NCBI RefSeq assembly: GCF_000755165.1
Contig: NC_025882.1
Coordinates: 288,268 to 352,267 of the forward strand
Source: Leishmania panamensis
Lineage: Eukaryota > Euglenozoa > Kinetoplastea > Trypanosomatida > Trypanosomatidae
Direction: 5' to 3'
DNA: 64,000 nt
The notes beneath the pieces were generated by a model. That model was given only the letters and a program-made list of their open reading frames with translations, was not told the origin of the DNA and did no database searches. Both the position numbers and the translations under genes were made by a program. Positions 30,140-41,700 of the stretch are shown one piece after another (positions within the stretch are counted from its first letter, which is position 1; every line of letters begins with the position of its first letter).

Positions 30140-32870
30140 CGAGCGCAGCCCTCCGCCATGATCGTTTCTTTGGGTCATGGAAAGCCATACTTGGAGTGCG
30201 CACTGATTGTGTATCAAAACATCCGCCGTCTGTCACCGGAGGTGGGCGAAGTGAACGAGGCAGTGCTAAGGGCCCACCTTTGTCTATCTGCCATCATGGA
30301 CGAGCTCGTGCTCTCTGTAGGTCACTGCAGCCTTCCTCGGGAAGCAGGTCAGCAAGGGTGGCTTCCAGTAAAATATTTGGGAGTGGGCGCAGAACTTGAG
30401 CAATGCCACTGGTTTGCCACACTTGTTCTACAATGTGGCAAGTGCTCAGGTGCTAAAAGCGCTGGGAGGACCAATGGTGTTGGAAGGAGGAAACTCCAGC
30501 ACAGCGGAGTCGGTGCGGGACGCGATTGATGACAGCGTGGATAGAGGGAGCTCTGATGTAGGAAGCGGAACTGTAGCAACTGTGGCTCCGGTTTCCCATC
30601 GAGAATCCCATGCGAGCTGTTGCTCTATGTAAAGAACTGTTTCGACGGCAAGGTTAGGTACCTGAAGGTGGTGCTGCGGGATACGGCGTGCGGACTTCGA
30701 CGTGATGAAGAATGGGGAAAAGTACCGCTAGGACATCCATGCTCGTCACATGCATGCTGATCAACCTCAAAGCAAACATGGGAATTAGCAGCAGAAAGTG
30801 GTACCTCGATTACTTCCGTGAGGCCTGCTCCATGACGGCGACGAGTACCCTGTTCCTCTAGCGGCCGTGGCGGTCCTTGTTGGAGGTGGCACTGCGGACG
30901 AAGCAGAAGCACACCGCAATACAGTCCGCCGGTGAGCTTACAGAAGGCGCACATATTCGCCGAAGATCACAAACAGCAAGGTCGACGAACGCGGAGACAA
31001 GACCTTGCCCTTTCTCGCGTTGTCGACCATGGGTTCTCAGCCGACGGAGCGGCAGGGGGATCAGTGCAGAACCCGAGTCCCGTGCGGGTAGCGCACCTGT
31101 TCCTGCGGGTGCTCAATAGGTGGAACTCTACAGCGGTAGCGGGGTGGTCCGCGCAGGAGTCCCCAGCATCTACCGGTGCCGAGCGTGACGAGTGCCACAG
31201 TGCTCGCGAAACGTTCCAAACACTTTCATCTGCGAATAGTACTCCTGTCGCCACCGCCTCTGGGCGTAACTCCCCTAAGCGGGGGCCGCTTCTGTTAGCG
31301 CGCTGTACCGCAACTCTCACCTTTCCCTGGCAGCCCTCGACACATCGCTTTCTAGCACCACACGCCGGTGGGAATATCTGTGGACGTCAACTCTGCAGAA
31401 GCCAGCGAGCACTACACTAGATTACAAGAGCCGATGGAATTCAGCTCTGGAGGCATACTTAGAAGGAGTGAACGTTTGTGGGTAGGCATGCATGCGATTC
31501 CTCACACTGCTCCGGCAAATATGTATGGGCGGAAGGAGGTTAGCACAAAGTTTGCCTTGTACACTGACATGGCTCGATCAGCTCGTTGTCAGCGCTCGCA
31601 TCTCCGGTGCCGAGTTCGGGGCCTCCACGTAGGCATGCCGCCGCCGCCGCAGTACTGCATCCCCTCTTATCCCTCACCGCGCGTCGAAGGCAGACACCTT
31701 TCCGAACAATGCCCAAAGAACTTTGCTCACGTGCCGCAGATTCTCACTTTCTACAACGTGTTGAACACCCATGTGCCAATGCGTGACGTGCCGACACAGA
31801 AGACCGGCTGCGCGATTAACTCTGTTCATGATAGGCCTCGGCATTGTGCCGCTCGGCCTGTGGGAGGAGAAAGCCCACGCGCTCCTGAACGAGTCTGTGA
31901 TGCACCCCGCTACTCCCAACGTCCCAGGCTCGCCACCGCCAGAGGAGAGTGGGAGCGATGTAGCTACCGAGGCATATCTGACCGTGGCCGTTGATGGTCT
32001 GGCGACCCTACAAACGTTAAAGTAAGGGGAGAGCCTTTCCATCTTGTTGAACTGACACAGGAAGCGCTGCTATCGCACCTTTCCCGAGTTCGTGCAGTCC
32101 AGGGCGTGCCGCCTCAGGATACCGGGGAGCACTTAGCGCTGGCTGTGCCGATGGACGTCACGGTGCGGTGCTACGGCTCCTTTGGAACGTACAAGGTCAA
32201 GTGATGTGGCTTGTGGGTGTCCATCCTTTCCGGTATTGGGACCTCACCTTGCACGCCCTTCGCGGTGTCAATCGCACCGGTAAAGGGCTCGAGGGAGTGC
32301 AGCTGCACCCCCCTCCTCCCGGAGGGGTGGTGGTGGGTGCCCCCATGCACCACGTGCCTACTGTGATGCAATCTACCGACGACCGGCAGGCGTACCAGCA
32401 GCAACGGCGGATCAACGTCCTCTGTGGGGAACTTGCCGCCGGCGGGTATGAGGAGCAATAACGGCCAAACAGCATGCGTGGCGTCGTCATCGCCTACCTC
32501 CTCGGCAGCTGGGGCGTCGAGCGACCGCGTCGGCAATAGTGGTGGTGTGTATGGAGCACCGAGCTGCCCGTCGAATCCGATCAGTGTGGAAGGGAGCGGC
32601 GACATTGGCGCAGAGGCTGGCGAAGTTCAAAGTGATGCTAACCCCGTGAGCACCGATGTGATTGAGATGAGAGGGTCGGTTGTGTGCGGCTACTCGTTAC
32701 TGCTACAACACCTCTACTGGCGCAATGCGCTTCTTACGGGTTGGGAGCACCACAGTGCCTGCGGGTGCTGCAAGCGGCCCATTAGGCTGCCGGCGACGTC
32801 TCTTTGGGGTGTGTGTGCTTCGTGGCAGCGATGGAGGTGGTGGTGAAAATGTCAGGGCTTTTCCTATGAC
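30140..32870 (+). pseudogene. Degenerate protein-coding region, parent not identified
   Basis: A 2.7 kb block with gene-like GC-rich composition between T/C-rich flanks. Protein-like segments occur in all three + frames, broken by stops and shifts. Frame of 30158: YLECALIVYQNIRRLSPEVG and DELVLSVG, up to about 30340. Frame of 30396: LPHLFYNVASAQVLKALGG. Near 30610, another frame: CELLLYVKNCFDGKVRYLKV. Around 31368-31790: MGISVDVNSAEASEHYTRLQ. Around 31830-32025: PLGLWEEKAHALLNESV and AYLTVAVDGLATLQ, which continues in a shifted frame to about 32200 with EPFHLVELTQEALLSHLSRV. The first segment faintly recalls the longin domain of adaptor/coatomer medium chains, but nothing later confirms it. 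It may be an old gene lost in this lineage. Sequencing error alone is unlikely given so many breaks. Confidence 0.6.
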
Positions 32871-35800
32871 CTAGTTGTTGGCAACCTGGTCACCAGAAGA
32901 GTCAAGTGCGTGCGCCATCGAAGAGCACATGAACAGTTCGTGGGGTAGTGGGAGTTGTCCGTGTTACGGCACCCCGCTGCGTTAACGGGAAGTAGTTCGC
33001 ATAGGACGAGAGCGAGAGGATTGAGCAGTGAGAAAGTAAACGCAATGCTGACGATGCGCGTGCGCGTCAACGTCTGTTCTCTCCGGGCTGCATTTTGAGC
33101 GCCACATTGTGATTGACCTTATCTTCACCCATGTCGCTACGCAAGGTACGATACCCGTACCACACTGCCCTACTCAAGCCCTGCACAGGCCTACCACTCA
33201 CACACAACAACGATGGAAAAAAAAAATACTCGAATAAATCCGAAATGGACGTGCAAAAAAAAAAACTTACGAGTACTTCATGAATGGTGAGGCAGCGCTG
33301 CTGACCTCCTGCCCTCTTTACGGTGTTTTCACCGCGAAAATTGTCCACTGAAAAGGCACGAAGAGTAGCACGACTCCTTACCCTCCTACGCATGATCGTG
33401 CGCTGCGATGCCTCGCAGTTTGTGGGCCTCTTCCTCCTCCTTACCTTGTGGGAATGCTTGTCGCTGCTCTCCGCCATGCGGTGGTGTCCTGCGGCACCTC
33501 TTTACCTTGACCTTTGTTTTCACCTCCTTTTTCTCTCTAACAATTGCGTTTTTCGACTGCTGATGTCTCTGACACTCTCCCTCGCTGCATGTCTTCTGAT
33601 GATGCGTCACGCTCAACACACTCTTTTCGCACATATACACACTCGCTCAGTCGTCTTGCGCTTGAAGGCGGTACTACCCGCCTGTGCAACGCGACTCCCA
33701 AGTCTGTTTAACACGTCTACTGGAGCGTTTCTTTCCCTCTCTTTCCTGTTTATCTCCATATTGTCTTGCCCCTCCCTTGCCCCCGCCCCCTCCCCATTCC
33801 CTGACGTCCCCCCAGCTCAGGTTTCCTCAGAGGCGTGTGACACGAACGGGTGTACACCTTATCGGCCCTGCCCCCTCTCTGACCACCGCCTTTACTTGCC
33901 AGAACGTGGGCGTGAAGACAAGGAGCATCCAGAGCTCCTCTCTTATTGAACACAAGTGTGGAGCATAGGCGAGGACCTGCTGTGACATTGACAAAGCCCT
34001 TATACAAAGACGCAGAGTCGGGTACCGCGAGGTAGCCGTCTCTCTTTGTGATCACTCGGTTGTTTTGAGGCATTCTCAATCGCTCTCCTCTTTCTTCCTC
34101 TACGGTGACACGTTTTGGTTCATTGGATTGTTTTTTTTATTATTTTATTCTTCTACTCACGGCTCATTATCCCTTTTCCTGGTGTTTCTCTATTAGTGAC
34201 TTTTCACCATCTCTCGTGTATCTCCTGCAGGAACCCACTGCAGACGTGTTTCCTACACAAGCCTTTTGTATATTCTGTGTATTCTTGTGTAGCTCTGCGT
34301 CTGCGGGAGCTCTTTTGAAGCCAGGTGAGACGATCTTTCTTTTTCTCTCTCTCTTTGTTGATCGCGGCTGCCATTCCGTCGCTTTTCATTTCAGTAGCCT
34401 CGTTTCCTCGTCTCTGGCAGCTTATTCGCCATCGTCTTTGCATTCTCGTGGTACATCGCTGTTCTAGACGAGGTGGGAAGCTAGTGCGAACACACACACT
34501 CTCTCCCTTGCCTTTTCGCGTGTGTTTCTGCTCGTGCTCCCTGGATTGCTGTAGTCACCAGCATCGGTGGCCTAGACCTTCTCTTCTTCGTCCAGTGTTT
34601 CGTGCCTCATCCACCTCTCCCCCCTTTTTTTTTCACTTTCCTTCTCGTGTTAGTGAGAACGGGAATCAACGGTACTTGCGTGTCGGTGGCAGTATTTGTT
34701 TCGTCTTTGCGTCACTTTCAGGCTCCTATTTTTGTTTTTTTTGGTTGTTTGGCCTTCTTTTTTTTTTCTTTCCTACACTACCTCCCTCACTTCCCTGTCT
34801 TCCAAACTTCACTCCTTCCGCTGTTTCCCTTCTGCGTTCCATCACATTTGTGCCGAGCTTCCATCCTTTTTTGTTGGTTTTGCTGCTGCATTCACGTTTT
34901 ATTAAGGTCACACGGGGCATTACGTACTCCGCAGCTCTTGTTTGCTTTTGTTTGGTCATCTTCCACCCGTCTCTCGCTCTCTCTCGCTCTGTGTGTGTCT
35001 CTGTGTGTGCATGTTGTTGGCTTGTTTGTCTTCGTTTTATTTCGGACTGTGCTTTTGCCTCCCAACTTCCTTGTTTTCGTTTTCCCCCTTTCCTTTTTTT
35101 TCTTTTTTTTTTACTGTTCACACTTGTTTGCGCATAACTGACTATATAGTCGATCCCACGTTTGTTTTTGCTGACCTACGTATTGCTCGCTCGCGTCTAT
35201 CGTGTTCTTCTCCGAGTTTTTCTGTGTCGTATATCCGCTGACCAAAAGCGACCCCCCTGCTCGTTCTCTTCCTCCCCCTGTTCCTCGCAAAGACAACAAC
35301 AACAAACGAACATCAAGAAAAAAATAAGCAGAAAGGTCAAGGAGAGTGCACATACGTGTGGTGGTTGATACTCTCCGCATAACGCTAAGTAAACTTATGT
35401 ACGCTGCGTTCTCGTCAACCCCCCCCGTATTGTGCCTGTAGGCTGGTTGGGTGATTTCTGAACTCGTTTTGTCTTCTTCGCCCGTCCCGCACTTCCCTTG
35501 GTGGAGTGTTCCTTCTGTCTTTTTTGTTGTTGTTTCTCTAACTAATTGACCTGCAGACTGAGCAATTGCCTTACTTCCTGTCCGTGCTCTGTTTTTTTTT
35601 TCGTTTACTTCGTCTCTCTCCCTTCTCTGGTGTATCTCCCTTTTTCATCCTCCTCCCTCTTCTTCTCCGCATTCTCTGATAGGCTTCTTTTTCTTGGCTT
35701 CATAGTTTCCTTTTTCTGTTAACCCCAATCCGTCATTTGTGAGTGACACAAGTACGGACGCAGAATACCGCTTCGTCTTCCTTTACTCTTCTTGTTTTGC

Positions 35801-36230
35801 CTGGTGCTTGTTGTAACAGTGGTAGTTGATTTTGCGCGCTTCTCGCGCTCTCTCTTTATCTTGTGTGCATTTCTGCGTCTCGGTGGGTCAGCTCTCTCTC
35901 TCCCCCTTCTCTTCCTTTTCTATCCACTGGTCTTATTGTGTAGAAATAAGCAAGTGGCACTCTGCTCCCTTCATTTTGTTTTCCCCTCTTCTCAATTTTG
36001 GTCTGTTTCGCATTCCTGCCTGTGCATGCCTGCGTGTGTTTGCTTTGCCTTTCTTTTTTTGGGGGGGAGGGGATTTGTTCTCACCTACCATAGATTCGGT
36101 TGTTAGAACGAAATCACTCACACAAAGAAGGAGAGAGGTCGATCACCGCGGTGGTCTTTGTTGTTTCTCCCTTTTCGACAGAAAAAGCGAAGACTACTTA
36201 AACTCACACCTGCGCGTCAAGATAGCGTTG

Positions 36231-36233
<3 letters not shown>

Positions 36234-36266
<33 letters not shown>
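36234..36266 (+). repeat. (AT)n microsatellite
   Basis: An uninterrupted run of alternating A and T, 33 bases, in the long gene-poor stretch. Unlike the GT/CA repeats elsewhere it is AT-only and self-complementary. Confidence 0.95.
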
Positions 36267-36270
<4 letters not shown>

Positions 36271-38696
36271 AGTATTTGGCCTTGAGCTATCGCTCTTCGG
36301 GATTGAAGAAGTGCAGTCAGACCTTTGCTTTTGGGCGTGTGTGTGCGCGCGTTTGACAAGTAGAGCTTCGTGAAGAAAGAGTGACAAAAAAAAACGTCCT
36401 CTAGTGGCATCGAGCACCCTTTCCTTTCCATTTCTGTGCTCTCGTCCTTGTGGGTCACCGAGCTGCCATTATCAACTCATCCGAAAATAACAAAAAGCCT
36501 ACCATTTTCGGTAAGTAGCGTTGGATCTTTTTTTTTTATTCACGTCGTGCTCCGCTGTACTTGCACTCCTTGTGATCTTTTTTTTCTTCGTTCGCAATTT
36601 TTTTTTTGGGAGGAGGGGGTATTTTGGCTGTTCCCTGTCCCATTTTTCTTTCATGAAGCAGTGGAGCGGGAAACAGTGAGCGTTTTTTTTTTTTGCTAGT
36701 GATCTCTCTCAGTGTGTGTACATCTTCGTCTCTTCCCTCCCCTTTTTTTTCATTTCTCTCCCTCTTTCCTTGACGGTAGGCGAAGAGTGGCCACCCTTAC
36801 CTTTGGTGCCCTATTTTCTGTGGCTCTTGGTCTTTTTCATTCTCTGTTTGGTTTCTCTCTCACGCTACGCTTTTTCTTTTTTTTTTTGACTGCAGTTTGG
36901 TCAATGTGTGTGTGCTGCAGTTCTCTCTGATTCTCCTGTAATTTGGCCAAACAGCGTCTTGTCTGCGTGTGATTCTCTCTCTGTCCTTGTGTCGCGTTTG
37001 TTTCTCTTGCTGCGTGCGTGTGTGTGTGTGTGTGTGTTCTCTCCTCCGCTTCTTAGCTTGCTCGTTGGCATTGCTCTGACTCTCTGTGCTTTTTCCTTTT
37101 CCTTCTCTCAACATTGCTGAATTCATCATCTTGTATCCTTTTTTTCCGCCTCTTGGCACCAGCGTCTTAGTCGTACGTATACTGTTCTTAAGTAATCGTG
37201 GTCCAGAGCCATACACACGCACCCGGTCCCATACACCCCGACACTCATAGTCAAATACTCTTGTCAAGCGGAGAAGGAGCGACCCGGGTCAGATTCTACG
37301 CTCAAGCGGCTGTGTGTGGATCCCTTTCATCCTTACTTCTGTGACGACAGCCTCACGCTTTGTAGACCTGAGACTGCTGAAACGATTCCTTTTTATTTAC
37401 TTTACCTTCCTCCTGCTCATTGCCGCTTTACACCTCCCCCCCGTGCCTTGGCGCGCTTCGTCTACGACTTTTTTTGCCTCTCCTTCGCATCTGTCAGCAT
37501 TACACAGACCTAGAAGATCTGAGACACCGACTCTCACAGAGTTTACATCGTAGCGTGCACTATCGACTTTACTTTCCGGTAACAGCAATATACATTCGCC
37601 TTGCAAAGGGAAAAAAAGAGGAGGGGGAGAGGTTGCGGACTGGGTTTCTCTAGAGATTAGCGCAAGCGCTAAAGGCTGTTTTCACCCTTTTGCTCAAACA
37701 CACACACCCACCCACACTCCACACACATTGACACCTTTCCAAGCAATACTACTCATAATAAAAAGGTGAAGAAGCGCCAGGTCGAGGATACCCTCTGCAC
37801 GGAGAAAAAACAACCAAACAAAAGAAAAACAAAAAAAGCGATACGCGCACTCGTTCTGAGGCGTATTTTTCCTTATCCTTTTTGGAGGCGAGACTTTGCT
37901 TTTGATTTCTCTCCCACGGTAACCGAGTTGTTTTACTCCCTTGTGCTCTCTCTCTCTCTCTCTGTGGGTGCGTGTGTAATTCACTGCATCCAACTTTCTT
38001 TCAGTCGTTCGTGGGGCCTCTTTTTTTCTGAGCCTCTCTCTATTGCTTGTTTGTTCTCTGATTTTTTTTTTTGCTTACAGTTCTTGTTTGAGGTTACTTT
38101 TGTATGCTCAGCTCTCAACACGTGCCTGACAGTCGCTGTTCTCTTTTTCCTTTCCTTTATAAACCACTACCACCACCACGACCAAGAGGTGTACTGCGGC
38201 TTTACTTCACACTTGCGCTGCGTTTGGGTGTGCCTGTGTGTGTACTCGTGCACTTTGCCGCACCACCTTCATCAACTCGTGTCTCTCTCCCCCATCTCGA
38301 GCGTTATCAAGGGAAACAGCACGAGCAGAAGCGAAACGCTTATCTTTTGTCAAGCGCAGCGCAGCAGGCACTGAGGAGGGCGCAAAGAAGGCGCTGTGCT
38401 GCGGCTCATTCTAGGGGAGTCCGGGTTGGTCTGCCTTGGTCTCTGTCTCGTCGTCTTTGCTGCTGGCTCATCTTTTTTGTTTGTTTGTTTCCACTTGAAC
38501 GTACTGGCATTCTTCAGCTCCACACAGTTTTCTTGTTTCACTTTTGTTTCCCGTCTTTCTTGCTGGTGCGTCTAACGTTGCTTTCACCTCCACCCCGTAT
38601 CGTTTTAGTTTTCTACTGCATCCCTCGCCTCCCTGCCGCGCCGAGGGTCTCCTTTTTTCCTTTTTTTCTTTCTCGCTCATTTGTTACGCTTTACGC

Positions 38697-38698
38697 AG
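38697..38698 (+). promoter_or_regulatory. Candidate spliced-leader acceptor with very short 5'UTR
   Basis: A T/C tract at about 38650-38690 ends TTTACGCAG, leaving only four bases before the ATG at 38703. The AG near 38608-38609 after another T/C tract is an alternative, giving a leader of about 90 bases. Confidence 0.4.
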
Positions 38699-38702
38699 GG
38701 AC

Positions 38703-41700
38703 ATGCTGAGACGCAGTAGGGTGTTGCCGCCCATTTCGGAGCCCATTCACGGCATCGAGCTGCCGGACGTCGAAGCAGAAGACGCAATCTACACGCATGA
38801 TAAGGAGAGAAATCCACTGGTGCGGATTGGTCCTCCCTGTGCAACTCTCTGCTCCGATCACGAGCACAAGTTGTTGAGTTGTTCCAAGTCATGCGCTACG
38901 GTGCCGGCGCCGCAGCACCAGCATGTGGGCGATGCAGTTGTGTTCAATGTGCCCAGTCTCTCGTCTGATGAAAACGTGGCACGGAGCAGCAGCGCCCGCC
39001 GTCATTTGCGCTCAGAGGACGGTGGCGTCACTGAGGTGCCTCAGCCTGCATTCCGAGAGGGTGGGACGACCGAGCTCCCTGCGCCCACCCCGGCCTGTGC
39101 TAGCCCACCGACGTGTAGCAGCGACGAAGATAATCAGGTAGCCGTAGATAGCCAAGCCAACCACTCGGCGGACTTCATGAACTCGGGTCGCAGCTGCAGT
39201 AGCGAGATTCAACCCACGTCGGCAGGCAGGGATGCTGTTCTCCTCAGTGAATGCAAGGAGGACCCAGCGGATTCCGCTGTACGACGGAAGCTCGCGCGAG
39301 TGCGGCGCAAAAACTGCGTTTTGCTGATTGTACTCCTGGCGATCGTTATTGTGCTGGCCTTAGCTGGTGGCGTTGGGGTTGGCTTTGTGAATAAGAAGTA
39401 CTCAATGTTGATGCACCGTATGTATTTGGTATCGAGAGAACGCGTCATTCTCAACAGCTCGACGATGCTGCTTAAAGAGTACCATAGGGCACTGCATGCA
39501 GAGACGCAAAGTCTCATAGCGTTTGTGCACACCTCGATGGCCGACAAAACTCCAACGAACACAACCGAACTGCAGAGGGCCCTGTATATTCCCTTTTTCA
39601 ACGTGTGGTGGACGTGGCTGTACTCCGCTAACATCCCAACGACGCATTCGATTTACGTATCCCTCTGCGAGGAGTCCCTGATCAGCACCGAAAAATGTCC
39701 CCTCATGGCTCTGACCATCGCGTGCCTGCCCCAAAACTCAAGTCTGAGGTGCTTTTATATGCGCTCGTATGAACTGAACAGCTCGCAGATGGTGGTCAAC
39801 CACATCGACTTTGACAAGACCGGCGTTCCACGGATTGGCCCCTTTTACAGGCTCGTGCCACTGGTGGTGAACCATATGCCCAAAAGGACCCACCACAGGT
39901 TTGACTACTTCTTTAGCCAGGACCACCCCATCTTGCTCAACGGCATGGTGCACAACACCCTGACCATTCGGCATCAGACGCAGATGAAGAACCTTATGGT
40001 CATTTGTGATACCAGCAGTCGCATTGATAGTTGGTTTGAGAAGTTCGAGCGCGGGCTCCAGAAAAGAGATGGCAGCCACTACATACTCTTCAGCAGCGAC
40101 GGCACGATTCTGGCGTACTCCCATGATGATGACCAGGCTGATAATGGGGAACCAGTGTCCTCCAGCTACAAAAACCGTAGCTTGATTCGATGGAACAAGC
40201 AAGGAGTCGACAAAGTAGCTCTGGAGAAGCGCATAGTGGCCATCTTCGACGAAGCACTGCAGAACACCACGTTACTGACAGACCATTCGCTGCCGAGAGA
40301 CCCGTTGATACTCACGAAGGGGATAGACAACTACGTTGTGTTCTTTGAGGATATCTTACGCTTTCGCAGGGCCCACGCAAAATTCAACACCTTCTTCGTA
40401 GCCGCGTACGCTGTGCCGCTGGACACTTCTCTGGGCCTCCATGGCTTCGTGCATATTATGATTTGTGTGGGCATCATCATCATCTGCATGTCCCTCCTCG
40501 GTGGGGTTGCCATGATGACTATGAATGAGATGCAGCATGTGGTGGAGTTCATTTCGAGGCTCTCCACGCACGCTGCCACATACGACACCAAGCAGATGCG
40601 CATTGCACTCGATCGCCAGAAACCAGGCATGCTCGCCCGCATCATTACTTCCGCTGATGTGATCAATCACGAGTTTCAGTGCATCTTAACAAATCTGAAC
40701 GCGCATCGCCCGTTTCTGCCGCAGTCGCTGCTCGCCAAGTGCAATGAGTCCTTCTTCGACGGGGCACTAAAGCGGCCGAGCCTCGAGCGCCGCGACGTGG
40801 CCCTCGGCGGCGACTCCGCCAACGCCTTCTCCGTCAATGAGGACGAGATACCCGCCGAACCGCTGGCGCTGCCCTACCTGGGGAACACACTCGAGGGTAA
40901 CGCTACGAACCCGATCGAGAACTCGCGACTCTTGCAGCGCGGTTTTTACCGAACGAAATCGACCATTCTTGTCGTCAGTCTCTCGAACGTCGCCTTGGAT
41001 GCGGGCGAATCCGTGGATGTGGTGAACCTCTTTGTGCAGACGGTGCTGAATCACGCGACAAGCGCCAACGGTGTGGTGGAGGTCATCGAGTTTCAAAAAA
41101 TCGTCATCTCCTTTAATTCGCACTTTCCAGTGCCGCGGCATCAGGAGAAGGCGTGTCTGTGCGCGCTGGCGATGCGCGACGCATTCTACGGCATGGGGTG
41201 CAGCGTCGGCATGGGTATAGCGTCGGGGTGCAATTACGTTGGTACCACCGGAACAGAGCAGCTAAAGGCGCGTGTAATCATGGGCGAGAGCGTTGTGGTG
41301 GCGCAGTCGCTCACAACTCTCAACAACTTCCTCGGCTGCTCTATTTTAGCCACTGACCAGGTGGTCTGTGAGGCCATCGTGACGGCTGTCCCGGTGGATG
41401 TCGTGCAGCTCTACTACGAGCAGAACCATCAGTGGGTGCAGTACGGTGTCTCTGAGATCATCGGTAGTCAGCACACCATTCTTTCTCCAGATATGCAGCT
41501 CGTCAAGTCTGTTTTTAAGCTAGTCCGCTACCGCCAAGCGGAGGAGGCGCTGGCGGTGGTGCGGAGGTACATGGACGTTGCAGCTGAGCGGCGCGAGATG
41601 CCTTCGTGGCCGGTGCGCCGCATGCATGCCCTAGTGGAGCATCAACAGCAGTTGATCAAGAGTGGTTATCGACGACAGTGTCGACAATGGCAGACCCTCG

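Larger units (their letters stand above)
32871..38702. other. Gene-poor, extremely pyrimidine-rich stretch, 5.8 kb
   Basis: Dominated by T/C tracts, especially about 34100-35200, 35450-36100, 36500-37150 and 37850-38695. No convincing gene. Frames up to 270 codons exist but read as Phe/Leu/Ser/Cys-rich, low-complexity translations of T/C DNA. It contains a TA microsatellite and many possible spliced-leader acceptor sites. Confidence 0.6.

Noticed and set aside
33323..33949. 208-codon + frame, considered as a membrane protein
   Set aside because: Hydrophobicity comes from T/C-rich DNA; no motif, and competing frames occur on both strands.
34325..35137. 270-codon + frame
   Set aside because: Phe/Leu/Ser/Cys-rich translation of polypyrimidine DNA, overlapping a 179-codon frame of the same kind; no domain.
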